Source: Phycisphaerae bacterium
GTDB taxonomy: Bacteria; Planctomycetota; Phycisphaerae; UBA1845
DNA: 45,589 nucleotides
Direction: 5' to 3'
NCBI GenBank assembly: GCA_024102815.1
Contig: JAGFJJ010000047.1
Location: 1-45,589 of the forward strand
Part shown: positions 7,839 to 17,382 of the stretch, piece by piece
How positions within the stretch are numbered: the first letter of the stretch is position 1
Layout: each line of letters starts with the position of its first letter
Program-made: the position numbers and the translations under genes
The notes under the pieces: generated by a model
Databases searched by the model: none
What the model was told of the DNA's origin: nothing
What the model saw: only the letters and a program-made list of their open reading frames with translations

Positions 7839-9989
7839 TTACTGCAACGAAACCAGCACGAGCACCAGACCGCGGCCTTCGTCCAGCGCGGTCATTGCCT
7901 TGCCCAGAATCGCACCCTGGGCCCGCGTCGTGTCGTCCACCCGCATCGCATGTCCGGGAGTTTCCGAAGTTGTCAGCAGATCTCCGGGCCGAATGGGCTT
8001 CGACCTCGCATCGCACAGGCAATACACCCGGCCCGTCAGGGCGATGTGGTGGCTGCCATCCGCAATCGTGCCACTCTGAGCCATGACCATGCCAGGCCGT
8101 ACGCCACCCGCACCGCTGATCACCCCCGCTACGGTGCGGTCGTAGGCCTTGTTTGAGAGCTTGAGCTTGCCGGGTCGATCGGCGTCGATGACGACCACCG
8201 ATCCGGGTGCGGCCTCATCCCCGACCACATCAAAGGGCTCGGCGAGGTCGGCACCGCCCGTGATCTCCAACAAGTCCGTTTGAATAGCTCCTTCCGCCTT
8301 GATGGCGTATCCGTTGCCGTTGGTTACTTTGGCGTGGATGGCCGGGGCCGCGCTGAATGCATTATTGACCTCAAAGTATCCGGCCGGTCCGGTACCGAAG
8401 CTGAAACCCGCCACGCCCTTGCCGCTACCAAACGTCGTTCCCACGAGTGCATTCGAGTCATTGCTTGAGCTCGTAATCTGGAAGAAGCCGGGGCCACCCG
8501 AGGATCCCGTACACCGCGATGAAATGCCGCTTCCGGTTCCCGAATTGACGATGCTGAATAGCGTGCCGCTGTTGCTGACCGTCTGCGAGAAGGGCAAGGT
8601 AAACCCGCCGCCCGCGGACGTCTGGATCGTGCCGTCCGGAAACTTGAAACCGCCGGTGGTGGATTCCACGAGTCCCACGGCCTGTACGGCCGGGCCAGTG
8701 CCGCTCGTCGTCACCGACAATGCCGGCTCACTGTTCGCCGGATTATCGACGGTGACCTCCGCCGCCTTACCGGTGCCGTAGTTGTAGGCCAGAAATGCCT
8801 TGCCCGGACCTGCATGGAGCGCCAGCAGGGCGGTGTCGGTGTTGGAAGCGCCGGAACAACTGAAATTCCCGGCGTTTCCGGAGCTTCCCGTGTGATTCGC
8901 GGAAATGCCGACAGAGGCGGATCCAGACTGGTTGATGGACAAGGCGATTCCGGAATCCGACTCCACATCGAGCTTCGCGTTGGGCGCGAGCTTGCCGATG
9001 CCGACGTTTCCCTCAAAGTAGTTTCGACCTCCTTCGAAATAGCCGGCGTAGCCGCTCGAGCTGTTGGTCCGACCACGAACGCCGAAGTTCGTCCCACTCG
9101 TGGATATCGCGGTTCCGTAAACGCCAAGCCCGCTCGTGCTGCTGCTCTGCCCGTACACACCGTAATTGCTCCCCGTGGTGGCGGTCGCCCACCCCACCAC
9201 GCCGCGACCGGACGTACTGGCCGCGAGGAACTCGGCCCCGAATCGCAGATTGGTCGGTGACGTGTTTCTTCCTTGGATAACGGCCCGATTGGTTTCGTCG
9301 GCCTGTCCCTCCACTTGCAGACGGTGAACCGGCGTTTCAGTGCCGATACCCACTCGGCCGAAGGCGTCGACGGTGAGCCCCGTCGTGTTATCCACTTCGA
9401 GCTTGAGCGTGGGCGCGCTCGGATCAATTTCCATGCCGGTGTTCGAGTCGTGTGCGATCTCCACCGTGCTGGAAGAACTTACGAATATGGAATCGCCAAA
9501 CGTCCCCCGGCCGGAAACGTCCAAAGCCCCGACCATTTCGACGTCTCCGTTCGACTGCACCACCACTGCGGGTGCGAAGGTGTATGGGCGAACGAGCTGC
9601 TCGGCCGACTGCGCCTTGGCAGCGAACGGCACCATCCCGATCCGCACGCGGGGGGTAAGCTCCGCGCCACCATTCACCGCTAGCGACAACCAGACCTCTG
9701 TCGCGTCGAACGCGGTATCGGGCACGCCAAAGCCACTCTGGGATCCGATCTCGACGGTAAACACCCCGTTGACAAGCGGCACCGCGGTGTGCGTTTCCGA
9801 GTACAGCAAGTTGCCGGCTGTGGCGTCGTCGTAGAAACGAACGTCCAAATCGACGGGCCCGGCCATGGGGTTCCCGCCACCGTCGGTGAGGTACGCTTGG
9901 TAGGGAACAAGCCGAGGCACGGCTGCGTGCGCCGAAAGGCACAGTGCGGCAATCAGAATATTGGCGACTACAGCGATCCGCATGCGCAT
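7839..9989 (-). CDS. Tail-fibre-like secreted surface protein, module 1
   Basis: A 716-residue exported protein. After a signal peptide ending near AHA, the N-terminal domain (about 22-130) has a Y-Q-x-x-L opening and NGVFTVEIG, matching the N-terminus of the module 2 protein. The middle contains trimeric-fibre-like motifs (VGIGTETP, VGIGKLAP) and many short Gly/Ser/Thr-rich repeats. The final ~147 residues form a conserved module (GGADLAEPFDV, AYDRTVAGVISG, ALTGRVY, GDLLTTS, LVLVLVSLQ). The ATG at 9989 is favoured over an upstream GTG because GGGGAG lies eight bases before it. First gene of the secreted operon and divergent from the sigma factor. It is probably an extracellular fibre or sheath protein; no enzyme activity is seen. 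Confidence 0.82.
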   Translation of the reverse strand: MRMRIAVVANILIAALCLSAHAAVPRLVPYQAYLTDGGGNPMAGPVDLDVRFYDDATAGNLLYSETHTAVPLVNGVFTVEIGSQSGFGVPDTAFDATEVWLSLAVNGGAELTPRVRIGMVPFAAKAQSAEQLVRPYTFAPAVVVQSNGDVEMVGALDVSGRGTFGDSIFVSSSSTVEIAHDSNTGMEIDPSAPTLKLEVDNTTGLTVDAFGRVGIGTETPVHRLQVEGQADETNRAVIQGRNTSPTNLRFGAEFLAASTSGRGVVGWATATTGSNYGVYGQSSSTSGLGVYGTAISTSGTNFGVRGRTNSSSGYAGYFEGGRNYFEGNVGIGKLAPNAKLDVESDSGIALSINQSGSASVGISANHTGSSGNAGNFSCSGASNTDTALLALHAGPGKAFLAYNYGTGKAAEVTVDNPANSEPALSVTTSGTGPAVQAVGLVESTTGGFKFPDGTIQTSAGGGFTLPFSQTVSNSGTLFSIVNSGTGSGISSRCTGSSGGPGFFQITSSSNDSNALVGTTFGSGKGVAGFSFGTGPAGYFEVNNAFSAAPAIHAKVTNGNGYAIKAEGAIQTDLLEITGGADLAEPFDVVGDEAAPGSVVVIDADRPGKLKLSNKAYDRTVAGVISGAGGVRPGMVMAQSGTIADGSHHIALTGRVYCLCDARSKPIRPGDLLTTSETPGHAMRVDDTTRAQGAILGKAMTALDEGRGLVLVLVSLQ

Positions 9990-10225
9990 GAGAAGCACTC
10001 CCCGAATTTCTTGTACTGCCCGGAATCGGCCCGAATGCTGACGGTCCCGCTGAGGGCGGCCATCAGCGAAATTCCGTCTCCTTCCAGGTAGGTCGCTTCA
10101 AAGGGACGAGCGCAACGCGGCAAATTTGCGAAAAGGGCTCCCGATGATTTCCGTCCGTTGCGCGGCACAAGTAAAAACGACTATGGAAGGGCATCTGGTG
10201 GGACTACGGACGGCAGGGGTGCCGC

Positions 10226-10231
10226 TATAAT
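10226..10231 (+). promoter_or_regulatory. Perfect -10 box for the module 1 sigma gene
   Basis: TATAAT ends eight bases before the ATG at 10240, putting the predicted transcription start at about 10238. No Shine-Dalgarno sequence precedes the ATG, so the sigma factor mRNA is probably leaderless. No good -35 hexamer is seen at 16-18 bases. Confidence 0.5.
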
Positions 10232-10239
10232 GCGCCTCC

Positions 10240-10863
10240 ATGCTGGGTAGCGCGCAGATTACGGACGAATTGGTCGCCGCCGCCGTCGCGGACACGGCAG
10301 CGAGCGCGCGGGAGCGGATCGCACAGGCATTGTTTCCGCAGGTACGAACAATGGTCACTGCTCGCTTGGCCGCCAATCCCGACCGGGTCAATGCCGTCGA
10401 AGACATTGCGCAGCAGGCCATGCTCGCCGTCCACGCGGGACTGGATCGGCTGGAGAATCGCACCGTCGTGGGCCTGAAGGCGTTTGTCTCGCGAATCGTT
10501 GCGAACAAGGTGGTCGACCACCTTCGGCGCAAGCCCGGAGTCGGAAAAGCACCACTGAATTCGCTGGATTCCGCCGCGACAGGGTTCTCAGAGGCGATGC
10601 CGCTCTGGCAACTGCTTTCGGCCAGCGGGACATCACCGCTCAGTGCCGTGGCGCGCTCGGACGACGTACAGCGGCTGTTCGCAGCCCTGGGGCGACTCAA
10701 GGAGGAGCATCGGGAGATCATCACCCTGGCATTCTTTGACCAACTGCCGACATCGGAGATTGCCGCCGAACTTGGCATCACGCGCCCGGCCGCGTCCATG
10801 CGGGTCATTCGCGCCGTGGAAGCACTTCGGCGGGACCTCACGGGCGCCAGCGGCCAACGCTGA
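10240..10863 (+). CDS. ECF-type RNA polymerase sigma factor, module 1
   Basis: A 207-residue sigma-70 family protein of the extracytoplasmic-function class. Region 2 spans about residues 25-95 (ending KVVDHLRRK) and region 4 about 145-200, with the helix-turn-helix LPTSEIAAELGITRPAASMRV. No anti-sigma gene is adjacent. Instead the next gene, four bases downstream, is a membrane Ser/Thr kinase, an arrangement common in planctomycetes where kinases are thought to regulate partner sigma factors. It is divergent from the secreted-protein operon that ends at 4210, a likely target. The ATG lacks a ribosome binding site but lies just after a TATAAT box. Confidence 0.92.
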   Translation: MLGSAQITDELVAAAVADTAASARERIAQALFPQVRTMVTARLAANPDRVNAVEDIAQQAMLAVHAGLDRLENRTVVGLKAFVSRIVANKVVDHLRRKPGVGKAPLNSLDSAATGFSEAMPLWQLLSASGTSPLSAVARSDDVQRLFAALGRLKEEHREIITLAFFDQLPTSEIAAELGITRPAASMRVIRAVEALRRDLTGASGQR

Positions 10864-10867
10864 TACG

Positions 10868-13372
10868 ATGGACACGCAACCTCCCGACAATATCCCAGAC
10901 GACCTGCCGGACCGTGTCGATCGGGCGCTGGCCGCCCTTTGGCACAACGACTCCGGGGAGTTTGACGGACTGCTGGAAGAACTCAGTTCGGCGGGAACGT
11001 CCATCGGTGCCAAACTCCAAGCGGCGGTCTCGCAAGGCGGGCCCGGTTTGTTCGACCCGTCCGAGCTGGCTGTGCCGGGATATCGCGTCATTCGCGAGAT
11101 CGGCCGGGGCGGCATGGGCGTTGTCTTCGAGGCGGAACAGATGCGTACGCAGCGCCTGGTTGCATTGAAGGTCATCCGTGAGGCCCACGCACTCGACGAC
11201 TACCACCGCCGCCTCTTCGAGCGCGAAGTCCGCACGCTCGCCCGCTTACGGCATCCCCACATCGCCGCTGTTTACGACGCCGGCGCGACAGAGGCAGGAC
11301 ACCCGTTTTTCGCAATGGAGTTGGTTCGCGGACAGACATTGACCGGCTTTGCGTCCGCCCCGGCTGGCGACGGCGGCCCGCTCTCCCTTCGGGACCGACT
11401 CCGGCTCTTCCAGCGCGTATGCCAGGCGGTCAGCTACGCTCACCAGCGCGGCGTGATTCACCGTGATCTAAAACCTTCCAACGTTCTAGTCGTGGAGGAC
11501 GCGCCGTCCGGATCGAGTTTCTCCGAGGGAATCAGCGCCGAGGTCAAGGTGCTCGATTTCGGCCTGGCGCGCATCGTGGACGATGACTCCGCCCCGCTCT
11601 CGATCTCGCTCGCCACGGGGCGCATCCGCGGCACCCTGGCGTATGCGAGCCCGGAGCAGGCCCGGGGAGAAGCCGATCATGTCGATACACGCAGTGACGT
11701 ATACAGCCTCGGCGTCATGCTTTATCAGCTCGTCGCCGGCCGAATGCCCTACGATCTGCGCGGCATTCCCTTGCCGGCCGCCATTCAGCGCATCTGCGAG
11801 CAGGAACCTGCGACGCTGACGGTCGCGCCCGCGTCGGAAAGTGCCCTGCGGGAGAAGCCCCTCCCCGCGCCCGCGGAGCTGCGGACGATCGTCCAAAAAA
11901 CCCTCGCCAAGGAGCCCGAACGCCGGTATGCCGGCGCCGCAGCGCTGGCCGAGGACATTGAGCGGTTTCTTCTCCGCCAGCCGATACTCGCTCAGCCACC
12001 GGGACTGGCGTACATCGTTCGCAAATTCCTCGCTCGTCATAGAGTTGCGTCGGTACTCGGGGGCGTGATCCTCTTCCTCCTGGTCAGTTTCACCGGATAC
12101 GCCAGCATCCAGGCATCGAGGCTCGCCCGCCAGCGGGACAAAGCCGTCGCCGCCGAGCGTCTCGCCGAGCAGCGTCTCGCCGAAACGGAAACCGCACGCG
12201 ACAAGGCAAAGTTAGCGGCCCAGCAGTCGGAAGCGGTCAGCCGGTTTCTCGAGCAAATGCTCGCTTCGCCGGACCCCACACGCGCGGGGCGCGATGTCAA
12301 GGTCGTCGAGCTTCTCGACCGAGCGGCCGAAGGACTGCGAGAACCCTCAAACGTCGGTCTGGAGATCACCGCCGTCCTTCACCTGACGCTGGGCAGAAGC
12401 TACCGTACGCTCGGCGTCTTTGATCGCGCGAAGGAACAGATCGATCAAGCCGTGACGCTCTTTCGACAGGAGCTGGGGGATGAGGCGTCGGCAACGCTGC
12501 AGGCGCTGAATGAGCGCGGCGTTCTTCTCCAGGATATGGGCGAACCTATTGCCGCGGAGAAGATCTTCCGCAACGTACTTGCAGCACTCGCACGCGTTGT
12601 GTCGCCGAATGACTCCTTGGTACTTGCCGCGCGGAATAACCTCGCTCTCGTGCTCCAAGAACGAGGGGACTTTGCAGAAGCGGAGCCGTTGTTCCGGAAC
12701 GTGCTGAGTGTGCGGCGCGCCACGCTGGGCGAGGAGCATGAGGACACCCTGGAGTCCGCCAATAATCTCGCCGGCGTTCTTATCCAGCAGGGCCGATGGA
12801 AACAGGCCGAACCTCTCTGCAGACAAGTGTTGGAGCGCCAACGACGCACCCTTGGGAACGAGCACCCCGATACGCTGGTCTCGCTCAACGACTTGGCTCT
12901 GCTTCTCAAGCAACAGGGGCGCATCAACGAGGCCGAACCGCTTTATCGCGAGGCGCTTGCGGGACTGACCAAGCGGCTCGGTGAGGGGCAACTGGACACC
13001 CTGATCACGGCCTTCAACCTGGCGACGGTGCTGCGCGACCTCGGCAAGCTGGACGAAGCCGCAGCCCTCGGCCGCGATCTCCTGGACCGAGCCCGCGGGG
13101 CTCTGCCTCCCGACAGTTGGTACATTGCGACGTTCCGTGGCGGCTACGGGAAGACGCTGCTGGCCCGTGGCGAGTTCGATCAGGCCGACATCGAGTTGAA
13201 GGCGTGGTACGACGGAATTCTGAAGGTCTTCGACAAGGAGCACCCTTACATCCGGAATGCTCTCCTGGCCCTGATCGAGCTCAACGAAAGGCGGGATCAG
13301 CCGGACGAAGTCGAGCGCTACCGCAAGCTCCTGGATGACGACAAAGGGAAGGCAGACCGGGATTCACATTGA
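10868..13372 (+). CDS. Membrane Ser/Thr protein kinase with TPR domain, module 1
   Basis: An 834-residue protein. The kinase domain (about 71-370) has the Gly loop IGRGGMGVVF, the lysine K101 in ALKV, HRDLKPSN (H198-R199-D200) and DFG (D230), so it should be active. A transmembrane segment follows at about 393-416, then a short coiled coil (about 418-460), then several kinesin-light-chain-type TPRs with the EHPDTL and EAEPL signatures to about residue 800. The TPR half should be outside the cytoplasm and the kinase inside. The open frame begins further upstream inside the sigma gene, but the ATG at 10868 follows the sigma stop by four bases. The pair is probably one transcription unit; the kinase may sense an envelope signal and phosphorylate the sigma factor. 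Confidence 0.93.
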   Translation: MDTQPPDNIPDDLPDRVDRALAALWHNDSGEFDGLLEELSSAGTSIGAKLQAAVSQGGPGLFDPSELAVPGYRVIREIGRGGMGVVFEAEQMRTQRLVALKVIREAHALDDYHRRLFEREVRTLARLRHPHIAAVYDAGATEAGHPFFAMELVRGQTLTGFASAPAGDGGPLSLRDRLRLFQRVCQAVSYAHQRGVIHRDLKPSNVLVVEDAPSGSSFSEGISAEVKVLDFGLARIVDDDSAPLSISLATGRIRGTLAYASPEQARGEADHVDTRSDVYSLGVMLYQLVAGRMPYDLRGIPLPAAIQRICEQEPATLTVAPASESALREKPLPAPAELRTIVQKTLAKEPERRYAGAAALAEDIERFLLRQPILAQPPGLAYIVRKFLARHRVASVLGGVILFLLVSFTGYASIQASRLARQRDKAVAAERLAEQRLAETETARDKAKLAAQQSEAVSRFLEQMLASPDPTRAGRDVKVVELLDRAAEGLREPSNVGLEITAVLHLTLGRSYRTLGVFDRAKEQIDQAVTLFRQELGDEASATLQALNERGVLLQDMGEPIAAEKIFRNVLAALARVVSPNDSLVLAARNNLALVLQERGDFAEAEPLFRNVLSVRRATLGEEHEDTLESANNLAGVLIQQGRWKQAEPLCRQVLERQRRTLGNEHPDTLVSLNDLALLLKQQGRINEAEPLYREALAGLTKRLGEGQLDTLITAFNLATVLRDLGKLDEAAALGRDLLDRARGALPPDSWYIATFRGGYGKTLLARGEFDQADIELKAWYDGILKVFDKEHPYIRNALLALIELNERRDQPDEVERYRKLLDDDKGKADRDSH

Positions 13373-13877
13373 GTGTGCCTGGTGTCTATTGAGTTGAATG
13401 TTCACCGACGCTGATTCCACCGAGTGTTAGGCGACCCGATTCACACGTTGAACATTCGTCTGCGGCACGCTCCGCAGGGCCGGGCTCGCGCCGATCCTGG
13501 GCGATCATGGCGAAAACCCGCGTAGATTAGCGCAGATTGTCGAGGGGTGGAGCACGGCGGGACGTTCTGATTTGCGTCGACGATGCCAAGTTTATGACGC
13601 CGAAGCAATCGGCGCCTCGCCCAACCTGTCCCGTTACCCGAAACCTCTACGGGCAAGGCATGTAGAGACTGTTTGGGGACCGGATCCGACGCTGTTTTCT
13701 GGGCTGCTATTCGCCGGTTAGCACTACGAACCTGCCACGGAAACTCAACTCTCAGAACGAACTCAGGAAATCCCGGCCCAAGTCAAGCTCCGCAGAGATG
13801 AGCACACAACCCCACGTATCCAAGGACGGGTTGATGGTCTCGCTAGGCCCCACGTGCCGTGAATCCGAGGGCGGGTA
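13373..13877. other. Gene-free gap between the twin modules
   Basis: About 500 bases lie between the stop codons of two converging genes. No open frame looks real. A perfect 6-bp stem-loop (CTGCGG/CCGCAG, 13460-13477) lies 88 bases after the kinase stop but has no T-run. A 9-base inverted repeat around GAATGTTCA near 13394 and 13450 is too widely spaced to interpret. Confidence 0.5.
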
Positions 13878-14927
13878 CTACGGAACGAGCGTCACGATGC
13901 CCTCGCCAGCGCCGATGGTCATGGGGCGATCAAGCAAGCTCGTTCCGATCACCCAATCGCCCGGTTCGAGAATCCAGATAGTGCTTCCCTCAGGCGCCCA
14001 GGCGGAATAGGCAAGGTGCAGATATGCCCAGGGATCCTCAAAGGTGCCAGCACCGAGCATGTAGCTGCTACTGCCGACGAAGTACCAGTCACCCTCAGGG
14101 TAGAGGAACGACATGACCTTGCCATCCCAGAAGCTCATGTAGCTCCGGTTGCCGATGTCGTCCTGGAGATATGCGTTGGGGGGAAGTACCGTGATCGTCC
14201 TGCAGTTGTCGAGGTCCGAACTGCAACCGGTCGTCGTACAACGAACCTCAGGATCGGCACCGCAGCAGGAGAACGAGCACTGGCCGTAGTGCATGATGGA
14301 CTTGAAGTCGTAGGGACCATACGTTCCTGCAAGCGGGTGTTTATCGAAGTTGTTCTCCTTCCCTGCGATGATTCGGTCCCATTCAATCTGTACGTACGTA
14401 TCCCGATCCGCACGGGACTGTTCATGCCAGTAACCCAGCGCGTGCCCAAATTCATGCGCGATGATGAACTTCGAGCCCCAGCTCGTGATGTTGATGATCT
14501 GTTCGCCGCCGTTCATTCCCACGAAGGAGCTGTTGCTCGGTTCAGCATCGTTGGATGAGTCGCGCACATGAATGTGGTTGAATCCGTGTATTGCCGGATC
14601 GTACGGCTCAAAGGAGATTGCTGCGACCGCGGACCACTCCGCAACGGCGTCGATCGTTCGCTGCCTGTTCTCCGAGTTCACATTGGCGTCAAATTCGTAG
14701 GGTACGATTCCGCCCGGCCAGAGATTCGCGGCATAGGCAGCTCGGTTGGCTATTTCGTTGCAGAAGATGATGTCGCCCTCGATCAAATCGCACCCGACGG
14801 GCACACCGCGACTGTCCAGTGCGAGGCCCCCGTCCACCTCCTGTCCCGAAACCACGCTGGATACCAGCAGCAAGATACCACAGCAGTTAGTCACGGCGCC
14901 GAAAATAAGCTGAAACGCGGTTTCCAT
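13878..14927 (-). CDS. Secreted astacin-family (M12A) zinc metalloprotease
   Basis: A 349-residue exported protein with a signal peptide to about residue 28. The catalytic domain (about 65-270) carries the complete astacin signature HEFGHALGYWHEQSRADRD: zinc ligands H158, H162 and H168, catalytic E159. The Met-turn is SIMHY (M212, Y214). Cysteines at 217-250 may form an insert. The last ~56 residues (294-349) are a non-catalytic tail resembling the end of the BNR protein of module 1. GGAGG lies seven bases before the ATG. It is the last gene of the module 2 secreted operon, 27 bases after the tail-fibre-like gene. It probably processes surface or extracellular protein; the substrate is unknown. 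A short region between signal and catalytic domain may be a propeptide. Confidence 0.93.
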   Translation of the reverse strand: METAFQLIFGAVTNCCGILLLVSSVVSGQEVDGGLALDSRGVPVGCDLIEGDIIFCNEIANRAAYAANLWPGGIVPYEFDANVNSENRQRTIDAVAEWSAVAAISFEPYDPAIHGFNHIHVRDSSNDAEPSNSSFVGMNGGEQIINITSWGSKFIIAHEFGHALGYWHEQSRADRDTYVQIEWDRIIAGKENNFDKHPLAGTYGPYDFKSIMHYGQCSFSCCGADPEVRCTTTGCSSDLDNCRTITVLPPNAYLQDDIGNRSYMSFWDGKVMSFLYPEGDWYFVGSSSYMLGAGTFEDPWAYLHLAYSAWAPEGSTIWILEPGDWVIGTSLLDRPMTIGAGEGIVTLVP

Positions 14928-14954
14928 TGGATTCCTCCGTCACGAGCACCGTTG

Positions 14955-17276
14955 CTACTGCAGGCTGACCAGAACGAGAACCAGACCTTCTCCGGATTCC
15001 AAGGATGTCATTGCCTTGCCCAGCGTGGCCCCATGCGCCCGATCGAAATCGGTGACCTTCATGGCATGACCCGATACGTGGGAGGTAGTCAACGGATCGC
15101 CGGGCTCGATGGAACCATTCGACACGTCCGCCAGGACGTACACACGACCGGTGAGCGCCACGGGGTAGGCACCGTCAGCCATGCTCGCCTTCTGCCCCAT
15201 GAGCATGCCAGGGTTGACACCACCCGCGCCACTGACGATACCGGCCACAGTGCGGTCGTAGGCACGACCGCAGACAACGAGCTTGCCCGAGCTACCGGGA
15301 TCCACGCAAAGAACCACTCCGGGCTCGACTTTGCGCTTGCTTTCAATTACGTCGAATCGCTCGGAGAGGTCGGCCCCACCGTCAATTTGCAGCACGTCGA
15401 CCGTCGTGACGCCGGTGGAATCGTTCACACGGAAGACCTGGGTGGTCGTCCCGTACTTGTAAACACGGATGTCGCCGTAGAACTTCGCGGCGTTGAGCCC
15501 ACCCTTGGCAATCAGGCCATTCCAGGGGGCCTCGGCCCAAACACCGGTGCCCTCACCACCCTCGGCAACAGCGTGCACGGCCGTGCCGTAGTCACCGGTA
15601 GCATTGGCGTAGACAGCTTTGCCATTGGAGCCCACGGACTCAAACCAGCCACCCCAGTTGTCGCCCGACGATCCCGTGCTCGACGCCCGCCCTCGGATGC
15701 CGTAGCCACCGTCCATGCTCGAGCGGAAGTAGCCGCCGCCCGTACCACCGGAGGTTGCGTAGACAGCCGTTCCGTCACCGGACGCGTAGATTGCGTACCC
15801 CCCATCGGATACCGCGGAAATGGCGACGCCGGAGCCGGACGCCCGGAAAGATCCAGCTGTCGCATCACTGGACGTCGCGTTGTTGATCACCGCGCTGATG
15901 GCCGACGTCCCCGCAGGGCCGCCGGTGTTCGTAATCTTGAACGCTGCGGCCCCGTCGACGTCCACGGTTTCGTCCACAGGCAGGGTGAAATCGCCCCCAC
16001 CGCCGACCGGAGCCTGCCAGGTTGCGTTTCCCAGGCTGTCAGCGGTCAGCACGTGCCCGGCGGTTGCAGAGTTGCCTACCTGGAGCTGGGTCGTATGCGT
16101 CTTCCCATTGACGTGCAGTCTCGAATCCGGGTTGGCGACACCGAGACCGACGTAGCCGGAATCGAAATTGACGCGCCCAACGGTGTGAATCAGCAGCGCG
16201 TTGTCCTGATCTTCCTGAATGTAGCAATAGTTGGCGTCGCCAAAGTTGATTTTGGATCCATAACCATTCGTACTGGTGGATTTGTAGAGTTTCAGCTTGT
16301 CCTGCCCCGGCCCGTCGATCGTCAGTTGATGCGACGGAGTGGATGTTCCGATTCCTACATTTCCGTCGTTGTAGTACACATTCGAATCGCTCGACTGCCA
16401 GGGTGATGCTGTCGTCGCCGGAAGCGCTTGCCACGTGCCCACACCGCTGGCGTCAGCGGTGAGCACATGACCGGCTGTGGCGGACGATCCGAGTTGAAAT
16501 CCGTCAACCCGGCTCGTGCCGTCAACGCGTGCCGTTCCTACAACGTGCAGCGCGGCGCTCGGACTCGCCGTACCAATGCCCACGTCTCCCCCGGCGTAGT
16601 AAATGTCACCCCGGCTCCCCGGAAGCCAGAAACCGGTGTTGTTGCTGCAATCGGCGACAGTGCAAATCCGGTCGCCGTCAACGTCCTCCGTATCGACGTC
16701 GCAGCGACCGTTTTGATTGGCATCCCAGCAGGAGAGACCGTCATCACCGTCGGCACCTGGTGTGCCCTGCGGACCTTCAGGACCCCGGCAGTCGAACGCG
16801 TCGCATACACCGTCGCCATTGGCGTCCTCCACTCCTGCGTCGCAGATACCGTCACCGTCGTGATCCCAGCAGGACAGGCCGGCGCCTCCGGGAGCGTCGA
16901 ACGCATAGACGGCGTAGGGCGCTGCGGTAATCTGTTGACGAGGCTGCAACGTGGCTCGCCCCACGCTTGCGTCAACGGTTATTTCCAACCAGCGAGCGCT
17001 TCCATCAAACAGATCGGATCCCGAGAAATCCAGTTCAAGGGTAAACAGCCCGTTCATGACGGTGATACCGGTGAGCGACACGGAGTCCAGCAAACGTCCG
17101 TTGGTGCCGTCGTCCCATAGACCGACTGTGAAATCTGCTGCGCCGTTATACGGCGCGCCATCAAACTTGAGTTGTCCTTGATAGGTAAGGGGCATCGCCG
17201 CAACCGGCGTTGCTGACAACACGGCTGCCAATAACGCAGGCCATGCCCAACCGTTCTTTCGTGATCCGGAATCCAT
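14955..17276 (-). CDS. Tail-fibre-like secreted surface protein, module 2
   Basis: A 773-residue paralogue in layout of the protein at 7839-9989. It has a signal peptide (about 1-27), an N-terminal domain with LTYQGQL and NGLFTLEL, and a Ca-binding-like stretch rich in D-x-D-G-D motifs (about 130-215). That stretch is split by a short collagen-like run (GPEGPQGTPGADGDDG), after which come VGIGTASP and VGIGTSTP fibre motifs. The C-terminal ~147-residue module (AYDRTVAGIVSG, ALTGRVY, LVLVLVSLQ) is the same as in module 1. AAAGGAG lies ten bases before the ATG. It is followed by the astacin gene. The protease next door could mature it, but that is inference. Confidence 0.82.
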   Translation of the reverse strand: MDSGSRKNGWAWPALLAAVLSATPVAAMPLTYQGQLKFDGAPYNGAADFTVGLWDDGTNGRLLDSVSLTGITVMNGLFTLELDFSGSDLFDGSARWLEITVDASVGRATLQPRQQITAAPYAVYAFDAPGGAGLSCWDHDGDGICDAGVEDANGDGVCDAFDCRGPEGPQGTPGADGDDGLSCWDANQNGRCDVDTEDVDGDRICTVADCSNNTGFWLPGSRGDIYYAGGDVGIGTASPSAALHVVGTARVDGTSRVDGFQLGSSATAGHVLTADASGVGTWQALPATTASPWQSSDSNVYYNDGNVGIGTSTPSHQLTIDGPGQDKLKLYKSTSTNGYGSKINFGDANYCYIQEDQDNALLIHTVGRVNFDSGYVGLGVANPDSRLHVNGKTHTTQLQVGNSATAGHVLTADSLGNATWQAPVGGGGDFTLPVDETVDVDGAAAFKITNTGGPAGTSAISAVINNATSSDATAGSFRASGSGVAISAVSDGGYAIYASGDGTAVYATSGGTGGGYFRSSMDGGYGIRGRASSTGSSGDNWGGWFESVGSNGKAVYANATGDYGTAVHAVAEGGEGTGVWAEAPWNGLIAKGGLNAAKFYGDIRVYKYGTTTQVFRVNDSTGVTTVDVLQIDGGADLSERFDVIESKRKVEPGVVLCVDPGSSGKLVVCGRAYDRTVAGIVSGAGGVNPGMLMGQKASMADGAYPVALTGRVYVLADVSNGSIEPGDPLTTSHVSGHAMKVTDFDRAHGATLGKAMTSLESGEGLVLVLVSLQ

Positions 17277-17382
17277 CAGCCGGCTTCTCCTTTCGTGTTT
17301 GCTGGCCTTTATTGTCCGTGGCCGTGAGCCGTGTTCTGTTCAATACAAGGCTACCCACGGGACGCTAGCCGCAAGCTGGATC

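Noticed and set aside
12347..13243. 298-codon minus-strand frame inside the module 1 kinase
   Set aside because: Antisense of TPR repeats, no start signal or domain.
13394..13457. Nine-base inverted repeat around GAATGTTCA
   Set aside because: Arms are separated by about 45 bases and have no relation to a gene start; probably chance.
14568..16406. 612-codon plus-strand open frame opposite the module 2 fibre gene
   Set aside because: It is the antisense of a repetitive, GC-rich gene with a signal peptide, ribosome site and a paralogue. The antisense protein has no recognisable domain.
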